Origin: an uncultured Candidatus Saccharibacteria bacterium
Lineage (GTDB): Bacteria; Patescibacteriota; Saccharimonadia; Saccharimonadales; Saccharimonadaceae
Assembly (NCBI GenBank): GCA_938041005.1
Contig: CALHZJ010000086.1
Location: forward strand, 1 to 12,658
DNA length: 12,658 nucleotides
Direction: 5' to 3'
Shown: piece by piece, positions 1 to 5,775 of the stretch
Position numbering within the stretch: position 1 is the stretch's first letter
Layout of the letters: every line of letters starts with the position of its first letter
Notes under the pieces: generated by a model
The model's input: the letters and a program-made list of their open reading frames with translations, nothing else
Databases searched by the model: none
What the model was told of the DNA's origin: nothing
Position numbers and translations under genes: made by a program

Positions 1-1289
1 GGCTCTTGCGGTACGTAAGCGATTTTGGCGCGTAGGCTTGCTTGGGTGACTTCGGAAATATCTTGTCCGTCGATGGTAATTTTTCCCGAGTCAATGTCAG
101 CAAAGCGTAATAGCAATTTAGTGAGCGTCGTTTTTCCAGAACCGCTCGCTCCGACCAAACCTATTTTTTCGCCCGGTTTAATATCCAGAGAAAAGTCGTG
201 GAATAGGGTGTCGCCTTGACCCTCGTCGTGCGTGAAAGTTATTTTATCCATAGAAATTTCGCCGTTTGTAACTTTTAGCTTTGAATCGCTTTTATCAATC
301 AATGTCGTTGGCGTTTGTAAGATTTCTACCATGTCATTTGCGTTACCAATAATTCGGTTATAATTGCGCATGATTCCGTTCATGTTCCACAATTCATGTG
401 CGACACTTCCAGTGTAGGTGATAATAAGATAAACGGACGCCACGGACACCAAATCATTCTGGGCTGCGTACACTGCGAAGGCGATTGCTCCAATTTTAAT
501 AACCATGTTGATTGACGAATACACGGTGCTGACTTTTAAGAATCCGCGCATTACGTCGAGGCTTGAATTTCGCCAAGAATTGACGGTTTTTGTGAAAAAT
601 TTCTGTTCCGTAGCTTCGGCGCCAGATGACTTGACCGCTAGAACGTTCGAGATTACGTCGGCTAATTGCCCGTTCAATTTATTGCTGGCTTTGGCTTCTT
701 TTTTTGTCAATTTCGCCATTGGTTTGGACCCGTAATAAACGACGATGCTGAAAACAATTGAGAAGATGAGTAAGAATAACGCGTATTGCCAGAGAAGGGT
801 TGACAGGATAATTATTGAACCGACCAGTGAAACAACTAGTGGCAAAACTGACCAAATTATCGTGTCCCAAAAACTTTCTACCGCGCCGACTAATTTATTT
901 GTTTGGCTAACGAGCGACCCGCCGAATTTATTTGAATGGAAGAATAATGTTTGGTTGGTCAGTTTGCTAAAGCACCGAGCATATAAATCTCGCTGCATGG
1001 CGGTTTCGAATGTCCAGGCGAGATATAAAACTAATCGCCAGCCGATGACGCTAGACCATAATCCACTGACGCTGTATAAAGCAATTAGTGTCCATAGATT
1101 TTTTGCGTCGTGCAGCTGATTGTGTTGGATAATACTAAGAAGCTGAGCAATTATGAGCGGGCCGACAAAAATGGTAACCACGAGAGTCAGCATTGCAAAA
1201 AATATTGCCAAGTTTCGGCGGTGTTTGTACGGCTCTGACGTCTTCCAAAATAGACGAAATATTTCTTTGCTGTTTGGTTTGTTTTTCAA
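1..1289 (-). CDS. ABC exporter, fused permease/ATPase subunit (3' end cut by window)
   Basis: This is an MsbA/MdlB-type half transporter that would pump a substrate out of the cell using ATP; the substrate cannot be read from sequence. The frame is open without a stop from 1289 down to the window edge, giving about 429 residues. Residues about 25-330 form a hydrophobic multi-helix permease domain and the nucleotide-binding domain follows. Walker A (GASGSGKTT) lies at 126-152, residues 380-388, and the Q-loop (YVPQE) is at the very edge. Signature motif, Walker B and H-loop lie outside the window. The start is TTG at 1287-1289, chosen because AAAGGA precedes it by 6 nt and no ATG or GTG lies upstream in frame. 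It is divergent from the Fur-family gene, which suggests, without proof, shared control. It was spotted only by reading the minus strand through the edge. Confidence 0.93.
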   Translation of the reverse strand, partial: MKNKPNSKEIFRLFWKTSEPYKHRRNLAIFFAMLTLVVTIFVGPLIIAQLLSIIQHNQLHDAKNLWTLIALYSVSGLWSSVIGWRLVLYLAWTFETAMQRDLYARCFSKLTNQTLFFHSNKFGGSLVSQTNKLVGAVESFWDTIIWSVLPLVVSLVGSIIILSTLLWQYALFLLIFSIVFSIVVYYGSKPMAKLTKKEAKASNKLNGQLADVISNVLAVKSSGAEATEQKFFTKTVNSWRNSSLDVMRGFLKVSTVYSSINMVIKIGAIAFAVYAAQNDLVSVASVYLIITYTGSVAHELWNMNGIMRNYNRIIGNANDMVEILQTPTTLIDKSDSKLKVTNGEISMDKITFTHDEGQGDTLFHDFSLDIKPGEKIGLVGASGSGKTTLTKLLLRFADIDSGKITIDGQDISEVTQASLRAKIAYVPQE

Positions 1290-1374
1290 ATCAATTCCTT
1301 TCGATAATAAATTAATATTTATAAGCTGCACAGAAAACTGAGCGTTCTTAATTATTCAAAAATGTATATTAGAG

Positions 1375-1394
1375 GAACTCGCCAGCGGGAGTTC
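1375..1394 (-). repeat. Hairpin in the exporter 5' leader
   Basis: GAACTC and GAGTTC form a 6-bp inverted repeat around an 8-nt loop. On the minus strand this hairpin would form soon after the inferred transcription start near 1401. It could be a leader structure affecting mRNA stability or translation, or simply chance; no T-run terminator follows directly. Confidence 0.35.
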
Positions 1395-1407
1395 ATAGAC
1401 TTTGATT

Positions 1408-1437
1408 ATTATAAGGGAATATATAGATATAAGTCAA
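1408..1437 (-). promoter_or_regulatory. Promoter for the ABC exporter
   Basis: On the minus strand, TTGACT (1437-1432) is followed after 18 bp by a consensus TATAAT (1413-1408). Transcription would start near 1401, giving a leader of about 112 nt before the TTG start at 1289. This leader length is unusual in the window, where many genes seem to have none. Confidence 0.65.
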
Positions 1438-1454
1438 TTTGTGGAGCAAAAGCC

Positions 1455-1483
1455 TTGTTTATTTATTGTAAATACTTTACAAT
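1455..1483 (+). promoter_or_regulatory. Promoter of the fur-trx-cupin operon
   Basis: TTGTTT (1455-1460) and TACAAT (1478-1483) are separated by exactly 17 bp. The expected start of transcription, 7 nt after the -10 box, is 1490, which is the A of the ATG of the Fur-family gene, so the transcript would be leaderless. The -10 box lies inside the palindrome at 1464-1484. Confidence 0.65.
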
Positions 1484-1484
1484 A
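1464..1484 (+). promoter_or_regulatory. Perfect palindrome over the -10 box, likely operator of the Fur-family regulator
   Basis: The site has 9-bp arms, TATTGTAAA and TTTACAATA, around a TAC spacer, with no mismatch. It covers the spacer end and the -10 box of the promoter, a position where a bound repressor would block RNA polymerase. AT-rich inverted repeats of this size are typical for Fur/PerR/Zur binding sites, although the core is not the classic Fur or PerR box. Autoregulation by the adjacent gene is the simplest inference. The divergent exporter promoter lies about 30-60 bp away and might also be affected. No second copy was noticed in the window. Confidence 0.65.
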
Positions 1485-1489
1485 GGAAT

Positions 1490-1882
1490 ATGACGCAAAT
1501 TGTTAGGCGATCAACGAAACACACGAATGATGTGATGGCGATTTTAAAGGGCAAACATCACGCGACGAATGCGGAAATTGCTCAGGAATTGCGGAACATT
1601 CATCCTGAAGTCAGCGACACGACGGTGCATCGAATAACTCAACGCCTGTGTAGCGACGGGATGATTGGTTTGGCGCCATCGACTAAAAAGGGTTGCTTGC
1701 GATATGATATTCGTAAGGACGATCACGATCATTTTGTGTGTAGCGACTGCGATGGCTTGATGGATATTAAAATTGCCGATGAGATGAGAAAACAGATTGC
1801 GCATGAAATTATCGATTGTTATATTGACGGCCCGTTAGTTGTGACGGGAGTTTGTAAAAAATGCCAGAAAAGGAGGAAATAA
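1490..1882 (+). CDS. Fur-family metal- or peroxide-responsive transcriptional regulator
   Basis: This is a 130-residue protein of normal Fur-family length, a dimeric DNA-binding repressor that senses a metal ion or metal-catalysed oxidation. The N-terminal winged helix includes the recognition-helix region VSDTTVHRITQRL (residues 41-53); most relatives have TVYR where this has TVHR. The C-terminal part has HDHF (79-82) and two CxxC pairs, C84/C87 and C122/C125, the usual structural zinc site. Whether it is Fur, Zur or PerR cannot be decided by eye, so no symbol is given. There is no Shine-Dalgarno at useful distance; the ATG coincides with the expected transcription start. Its stop overlaps the thioredoxin start by one base (TAATG), which suggests translational coupling, and the palindrome upstream suggests autoregulation. 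Confidence 0.9.
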   Translation: MTQIVRRSTKHTNDVMAILKGKHHATNAEIAQELRNIHPEVSDTTVHRITQRLCSDGMIGLAPSTKKGCLRYDIRKDDHDHFVCSDCDGLMDIKIADEMRKQIAHEIIDCYIDGPLVVTGVCKKCQKRRK

Positions 1883-2211
1883 TGGCTTTATATGAAATTA
1901 CAACAAAGCAAGAATTCGAAGATAAGGTGCTAAAAAGCGACGGTCCTGTACTAGTTGATTTTTGGGCGCCGTGGTGTCCGCCATGTCGCGCAATGGCTCC
2001 GCTTTTGCATCAAATTGCTGAAGAAACAGAGTTTGATATTGTTAAGGTTGACACTGAAGCAAGCCAGGAAAATGCGCAATTAGCTATGGAATATCGTGTG
2101 CAGGGAATTCCAAATATGAAGATTTTTGTTGGCGGCGAGGAAGTTGTTGAAATGATCGGCATGAAGCCAAAGCAGACGTTGATTGACGCTCTGGAAAAAG
2201 CTGCGAAATAA
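1882..2211 (+). CDS. Thioredoxin-family protein with CPPC active site
   Basis: This 109-residue protein has normal thioredoxin length and fold motifs: VDFWAPWCPPCR with redox cysteines C32 and C35, and the cis-proline loop GIPN around P77. It would act as a cytoplasmic thiol-disulfide reductant, since no signal peptide is present. Canonical thioredoxin has CGPC; the proline in CPPC is expected to shift redox potential, and the direction would have to be measured. The start is the ATG at 1882, with AGGAGG at 1871-1876 spaced 5 nt; an upstream in-frame ATG at 1861 lies inside the Fur-family gene and is not preferred. It is coupled to the regulator, so it is probably under the same redox or metal control. 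No thioredoxin reductase is visible in the window. Confidence 0.92.
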   Translation: MALYEITTKQEFEDKVLKSDGPVLVDFWAPWCPPCRAMAPLLHQIAEETEFDIVKVDTEASQENAQLAMEYRVQGIPNMKIFVGGEEVVEMIGMKPKQTLIDALEKAAK

Positions 2212-2230
2212 AAAAATAGAAGGGGAATTT

Positions 2231-2626
2231 ATGAAGGGTTTTAGTGGAAATATCGAAAAACTTACGTTAGAAAATGATAGTTTTCGTCAGGTTTTATATA
2301 CTGCGAAGCATTGCCAATTGGTATTGATGAGCTTGCCTGTTGGTGGGGAAATTGGTTCGGAGGTTCATGAGGAGAATGATCAATTTTTCCGATTTGAGTC
2401 TGGCGAAGGTAAGGTTTTGATTGATGGTAATGAATACGTTGTTTCTGACGGTAGTGCGATTATTGTGCCGGCGGGAGCTGAGCATAATGTGATAAATGTC
2501 GGCGAGGAGCCACTTAAGCTTTATACTATTTATAGTCCAGCGCATCATAAAGATGGAATTGTTCGGGCGACTCGCGAAGAAGCGGAAGCTAACGAAGAAG
2601 ATTTTGACGGCGTAACTACCGAATAA
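2231..2626 (+). CDS. Small cupin-domain protein
   Basis: This 131-residue single-domain cupin belongs to the widespread group often annotated as a mannose-6-phosphate-isomerase-like cupin. The first cupin motif is around residues 43-60 (VHEENDQFFRFESGEG) and the second around 80-86 (PAGAEHN). In the first motif the usual second histidine and glutamate positions hold E48 and Q51, a pattern I recall as common in this subgroup, so the metal site may be altered. The reaction is unknown. The start at 2231 has AGGGGA upstream at 2221-2226; an upstream in-frame start at 2183 would overlap thioredoxin and is rejected. It lies 19 nt after thioredoxin and is likely co-transcribed with the Fur-family regulator, which hints at a stress-linked role. 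Confidence 0.85.
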   Translation: MKGFSGNIEKLTLENDSFRQVLYTAKHCQLVLMSLPVGGEIGSEVHEENDQFFRFESGEGKVLIDGNEYVVSDGSAIIVPAGAEHNVINVGEEPLKLYTIYSPAHHKDGIVRATREEAEANEEDFDGVTTE

Positions 2627-2658
2627 ACTGTCGCCAAAGGAGAAAGTTTCTACTAATT

Positions 2659-3117
2659 ATGTCTCACAAAGGATCGATAGCTGGCGAGATGTTCAGCTCA
2701 TTCGTGCGGGCGATTTTTCGTGGAATTGCATGTGTCGTATCGCTAATTTTTAGGATTGCACCACAGGAGGATCGCGTGCGGGTGATTGTTTATCGTGATG
2801 ATGGTAAGATTTTGTTAGTTAGGGGTCGTTTTAGTCGCCAAAAGTGGGCTCTACCGGGAGGCGGGGTGAAGCATAATGAGAGTTATGAACAGGCTGCCGT
2901 TAGAGAAACCTTGGAAGAAGTTGGATTAAGGGTGCATAATCTGCGATATCTCGGAAAAGCTAATTCTCATGAATCATATGCCAAATTTTCAGTTCGAGTT
3001 TTTGCGGCGCACGCGTCTGATTATGACATAAAATGCAACTTTGAAATAATGGAAGCCCGGTGGCTTAATATGAATTATCTTCCTGAAGAATACACTTTAC
3101 TAACTAACGCTTTATGA
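2659..3117 (+). CDS. Nudix hydrolase with hydrophobic N-terminus
   Basis: This 152-residue Nudix protein would hydrolyse a nucleoside diphosphate linked to another moiety; the substrate is not predictable. The Nudix box is intact: the glycine of the GGG turn, then E, then RETLEEVG, matching Gx5Ex7REUxEExGU with T at the first hydrophobic position. Residues about 12-34 form a hydrophobic, arginine-flanked segment, so the protein may associate with the membrane. The start is uncertain: AGGAG at 2638-2642 is 16 nt from the ATG at 2659, further than usual, and an internal ATG at 2689 is possible. It ends in TGA 12 nt before the next gene. Its last residues, NYLPEEYTLLTN, recur in a decayed copy at 4493-4558. 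Confidence 0.85.
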   Translation: MSHKGSIAGEMFSSFVRAIFRGIACVVSLIFRIAPQEDRVRVIVYRDDGKILLVRGRFSRQKWALPGGGVKHNESYEQAAVRETLEEVGLRVHNLRYLGKANSHESYAKFSVRVFAAHASDYDIKCNFEIMEARWLNMNYLPEEYTLLTNAL

Positions 3118-3130
3118 CATAATTGTAGTA
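3118..3130 (+). promoter_or_regulatory. -10 box for a leaderless start
   Basis: CATAAT (3118-3123) matches the -10 consensus at five of six positions and ends 6 nt before the ATG at 3130. A weak -35 candidate, TTTACT (3096-3101), lies 16 bp upstream inside the Nudix gene. Confidence 0.45.
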
Positions 3131-3921
3131 TGGAGAATATATTTGATATTATTGAGAAAAGTAACCTCCATGATCAACTAAATGACTTGGGTGGGCAATA
3201 TGTTATCGTTGGCGGGTTGGGCTTACACGCAGTAACTAATGCTGAAGAAATCAATTGGGGCGAGCGAGTGGTGACAGTAGGTAGCGATACTGATTTTCCA
3301 CGACTCCGTGAAAATGGTACTATCCGCGACCTAGATACGTTAGTGTGTAGTGTTGATGCTGAGGTTGTAGATGAATATAAGAAGACTATAGTCAGGACTA
3401 TTGGTAATGAAGTGGTTGCATCAGTGTTTGGACTACATCAATATGAGAAAAATAGGCGTGGGTTGCTTGATTTTACGGGTAGTCGCTATTCTGATGACGA
3501 AGGCAACTTGTTCTGGCGATTGAGCGGTATAGAGACACAGCTACCAATAGAATCTATTGACCCGTGGCGAGTTAAGCGTGATGGCGAAGTTATTTGTAAT
3601 ATTCTAAATCCAGTGGCACAATTAGGTGCATATATGAATCGGTCAATTACCGGTATTAGACCTAAGGATGAGGAAAAAGTTGCCCGTTTACGCCAAGTAA
3701 TTACGCCGCACGATAAAATTGGAGACATTTCCAGTGATTATCTTGATCAATATTGTGCATTTTCGGAGCAATACATTAAGGTTGCCAGTAAGCGTTCAAA
3801 AATAGGGTTAATCGCCTTAAAGTCGTATGTTTTATCTGCTCTTGAGCGCAATGATACTTTAGTGGGGCTGGCTCAAGGAAAAATGGACGGTATTTTGAGT
3901 GTATTTACCGGTAAGCGATGA
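3130..3921 (+). CDS. Unassigned protein with nucleotidyltransferase-like motifs
   Basis: I do not recognise this 263-residue protein with certainty. Its N-terminal third has YVIVGGLGLHA (residues 24-34) and, about 35 residues on, TIRDLDTLV (64-72). A glycine-rich turn followed by two aspartates spaced DxD is the hallmark of the DNA-polymerase-beta-like nucleotidyltransferase superfamily, which also includes AbiEii and MNT-like proteins; this supports a possible nucleotidyl transfer role, but the third acidic residue is not obvious. There are no membrane segments. No partner of a toxin-antitoxin pair (a MenA- or HEPN-like protein) sits beside it. It starts at a leaderless-type ATG with no Shine-Dalgarno. 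The stop codon TGA lies in a 19-bp palindrome. The downstream neighbour is a broken glycosylase gene. Confidence 0.6.
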   Translation: MENIFDIIEKSNLHDQLNDLGGQYVIVGGLGLHAVTNAEEINWGERVVTVGSDTDFPRLRENGTIRDLDTLVCSVDAEVVDEYKKTIVRTIGNEVVASVFGLHQYEKNRRGLLDFTGSRYSDDEGNLFWRLSGIETQLPIESIDPWRVKRDGEVICNILNPVAQLGAYMNRSITGIRPKDEEKVARLRQVITPHDKIGDISSDYLDQYCAFSEQYIKVASKRSKIGLIALKSYVLSALERNDTLVGLAQGKMDGILSVFTGKR

Positions 3922-3937
3922 TCATATAATATGATCA
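3919..3937 (+). promoter_or_regulatory. 19-bp palindrome over a -10 box between the NTase-like gene and the broken glycosylase
   Basis: TGATCATAT and ATATGATCA are perfect 9-bp arms around a single A. The left arm includes the TGA stop of the upstream gene. Inside lies TATAAT (3925-3930), a consensus -10 box, which would start transcription at about 3937, just before the glycosylase reading frame. It could be an operator; the low GC and absence of a T-run argue against a terminator. TTTACC (3904-3909) is a weak -35 candidate with only 15 bp spacing. Confidence 0.45.
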
Positions 3938-3938
3938 G

Positions 3939-4489
3939 ATAGTATCCGATCCGGCTAACGCTGATTTTACAGAAAAAGGATGGTTGCCTGTATATTCCGC
4001 TTCACCAAATTCAAAAATTGTGTTAGTTGGGCAAGCTCCGGGGCGAATTGCTCAACAAACGTTGAAACCTTGGAACGATGCAAGTGGATGTTTACTCCGT
4101 CAGTGGTTGGACGTAGCAGACGAGCAATTTTATGACCCCGATCTTTTTGCGCTGATGCCGATGGATTTTTATTATCCAGGTAAGGGTACGCATGGTGATT
4201 TGCCGCCGCGTCTGGACTTTGCTGGAAATGGCATCCGCGTTTGTTGGCTCAAATGCCGAATGTGCGATTGACTATATTGGTCGGGTCTTATGCTCAGAAA
4301 TACTATTTAAACCATCGCGCTGAACGTAACTTAACGGCAACCGTATCTAATTTCGATGCATATTTACCAGATTATTTTCCGTTGGTTCATCCATCGCCAC
4401 TTAACATTGGTTGGCGTAAGCGTAATCCGTGGTTTGAAATAGATGTTGTGCTGGTTTTGCAGTCTATAGTTAGGGAATCGTTGTTGTAA
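3939..4489 (+). pseudogene. Uracil-DNA-glycosylase-family gene, frameshifted and lacking a normal start
   Basis: The intact family excises damaged bases from DNA. Two frames together give the family motifs in order: DPANADF and KGW, GQAPGR, PWNDASG, MDFYYPGKG, LPPR, then in the other frame WHPRLL, MPNV, LVGSYAQ, VHPSPLN and NPWFE. The frame changes at the A-run 4226-4228: one extra A there would join FAGK to WHPRLL and restore one reading frame to the TAA at 4487-4489. Unrepaired, the first frame ends in TGA at about 4271. The 5' end is also damaged: homology runs upstream to at least 3948, but the only nearby codon suiting the promoter at 3925-3930 is ATA at 3939, with TTG at 3984 as the first standard start; ATG at 3931 is out of frame. 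A sequencing error could explain the frameshift but not the missing start. Confidence 0.82.
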
Positions 4490-4492
4490 TAA

Positions 4493-4558
4493 CAATAATT
4501 TAATAGGGATTATCTTCCTAAAGAATATTACGCTCTGTATACTAACAAGTGCCAGTAG
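4493..4558 (+). pseudogene. Remnant of a Nudix gene 3' end
   Basis: In frame to a TAG at 4556-4558 the sequence reads FNRDYLPKEYYALYTN, which resembles LNMNYLPEEYTLLTN at the end of the Nudix gene at 2659. At DNA level ATTATCTTCCT plus AAGAATA at 4509-4527 matches 3074-3092 at 18 of 19 bases. Both copies are followed by CGCTTTATG (3108-3116 and 4566-4574) and a -10 box leading into the next gene. No Nudix box or start remains, so this is a fragment. Confidence 0.6.
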
Positions 4559-4574
4559 GCGACTCCGCTTTATG

Positions 4575-4587
4575 TATAATATGAGTA
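4575..4587 (+). promoter_or_regulatory. -10 box that decides the start of the HD gene
   Basis: Consensus TATAAT (4575-4580) predicts transcription starting at 4587, the A of an ATG. The two earlier in-frame ATGs (4572, 4581) would lie upstream of the transcript. No clear -35 element is seen. Confidence 0.5.
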
Positions 4588-5306
4588 TGAACGATCGACA
4601 AATTTCCCAGCTTGAAATAGTAAAGACTAAAGTTCGTCGGTTGCTGGGCGGTGACAATTCGGGGCATGCCGATGATCATGTCGAGCGAGTGGCGTTGTTG
4701 GCGGAGCGTTTTGCTAACGAATGCAGCGAATCAGTGAACTTACAAGAAGTGCTATTGACGGCTTGGCCGCATGATGTTGATGATTATAAATTAGTCGGTA
4801 AAACGCAGGCGGAAAAATTGACGAACGCGGTAAATATTATGGCGCAGGCAGAGGTGGATGATGGTTTAAGTCAGGCTGTGTTGGAGAATATTACGGCGAT
4901 TGGTTATAGTAAACGGCTGAACGGCAGACAACCGCAGCGGCTGGCGGGGAAATTGGCGTCTGACGCTGATATGTGTGATGCTATTGGTGCGGTCGGCATT
5001 GAGCGGGCGTTGGCTTATGCTTGTCATCACGGCAGTCGGATTTTTGATCCTAGAGTCTGGCCGAATGTCAATCTGGCGGCACACGAATATAACACTGATG
5101 GCAATACGCACGATACCGACGGATTCATTAATCACTTCTTTGAGAAGCTGTTGAAATTGAAAGGTTTGATGTTGACTGAACCAGGACGAATAGAAGCGGA
5201 AAATCGTCAGCAAATTATGGTTGATTTTCTTCGCGCCTATTTTCACGAAAAGAATGCACCCGAGTGGAGTGAGTTTTTGGAGGAATATTTACATAGCGTC
5301 GAATAA
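4587..5306 (+). CDS. HD-domain phosphohydrolase (YedJ/YpgQ-like)
   Basis: This 239-residue metal-dependent HD-domain protein probably removes phosphate or pyrophosphate from a nucleotide. The metal-ligand pattern is visible: GHADDHVERV (H27, H31), PHDVDD (H62, D63) and SDADMCDAIGAVGIERA (D126 onward), the order and spacing of the YedJ/YpgQ group. The second motif has AWPHD where most relatives have a leucine-rich AALLHD. The start at 4587 is inferred from the -10 box; a start at 4572 would add MYNMS and cannot be excluded by protein homology alone. There is no Shine-Dalgarno. It stands between the decayed Nudix/glycosylase region and the DUF488 gene and is likely its own unit. The substrate cannot be read from sequence. 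Confidence 0.82.
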   Translation: MNDRQISQLEIVKTKVRRLLGGDNSGHADDHVERVALLAERFANECSESVNLQEVLLTAWPHDVDDYKLVGKTQAEKLTNAVNIMAQAEVDDGLSQAVLENITAIGYSKRLNGRQPQRLAGKLASDADMCDAIGAVGIERALAYACHHGSRIFDPRVWPNVNLAAHEYNTDGNTHDTDGFINHFFEKLLKLKGLMLTEPGRIEAENRQQIMVDFLRAYFHEKNAPEWSEFLEEYLHSVE

Positions 5307-5337
5307 GTATTGAAGAATGGTTAGCTTTCGCTTTTTA

Positions 5338-5366
5338 TTGACCTGATCAGCGCTTTGTAGTTATAT
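5338..5366 (+). promoter_or_regulatory. Promoter of the DUF488 gene
   Basis: TTGACC (5338-5343) is separated by 17 bp from TTATAT (5361-5366), a weak -10 box. The expected transcription start is 5373, the A of the ATG. The spacing and good -35 support the call; the poor -10 lowers confidence. Confidence 0.45.
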
Positions 5367-5372
5367 GAAATT

Positions 5373-5720
5373 ATGACAAAGTATAAAATTGAACGAATTT
5401 ATGAGCCGACCGCGTCAGACGATAGTTATCGTGTGCTGGTTGATCGATTGTGGCCGCGCGGGATTAGTAAAGAACGAGCTGCATTGGACGAGTGGAATAA
5501 AGAGATTGCCCCGACCGATGAATTACGCAAATGGTTTAATCACGATCCAGAAAAATTCCCGGAATTTTCTCGCCGTTATATGAAGGAGCTAGATAATAAT
5601 CCTGCGGCTGCCGAGGTGAAGAATAATTGGAATAAACAATCTGCAGTTACACTGTTATATGGCGCCAAAGATACGGAACATAATCAGGCGATAGTTCTCA
5701 AAAAGTGGTTGGAAGATTAG
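5373..5720 (+). CDS. DUF488 family protein (YeaO-like)
   Basis: This 115-residue protein is the full length of the YeaO/DUF488 family. Recognisable features are the N-terminal IERIYEP, the conserved RVLVDRLWPRGISKE (residues about 20-34), WNKEIAPTDELRKWFNHDPEKF in the middle, and the C-terminal VTLLYGAKDTEHNQA. The family is widespread, cytoplasmic and without an agreed biochemical function. The ATG has no Shine-Dalgarno and sits at the inferred transcription start. UvrC begins 55 nt downstream with its own promoter-like elements, so the two genes are probably separate units. Confidence 0.88.
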   Translation: MTKYKIERIYEPTASDDSYRVLVDRLWPRGISKERAALDEWNKEIAPTDELRKWFNHDPEKFPEFSRRYMKELDNNPAAAEVKNNWNKQSAVTLLYGAKDTEHNQAIVLKKWLED

Positions 5721-5739
5721 TCAATCGCTAGGAGAATAC

Positions 5740-5768
5740 TTGCATAATTGGCGTATTTAGATTGTAAT
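5740..5768 (+). promoter_or_regulatory. Promoter candidate of uvrC
   Basis: TTGCAT (5740-5745) and TGTAAT (5763-5768) are 17 bp apart, predicting a start at 5775, one base before the ATG at 5776. Both hexamers deviate from consensus; TAATAT (5765-5770) is an alternative -10. Confidence 0.4.
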
Positions 5769-5775
5769 ATATTTA

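Noticed and set aside
745..1119. Plus-strand open frame of 124 codons
   Set aside because: It lies antisense to the ABC exporter, has no ribosome binding site and its translation has no protein-like features; the minus strand is open throughout and matches a known family.
3130..4489. The NTase-like gene and broken glycosylase as a defence island or toxin-antitoxin pair
   Set aside because: No antitoxin-like or effector partner, no nuclease or helicase gene and no integrase is visible; the glycosylase is a repair-family gene in decay.
4480..4496. TTGTT/AACAA hairpin at the end of the glycosylase pseudogene
   Set aside because: A 5-bp AT-rich stem without a T-run is too weak to call a terminator.
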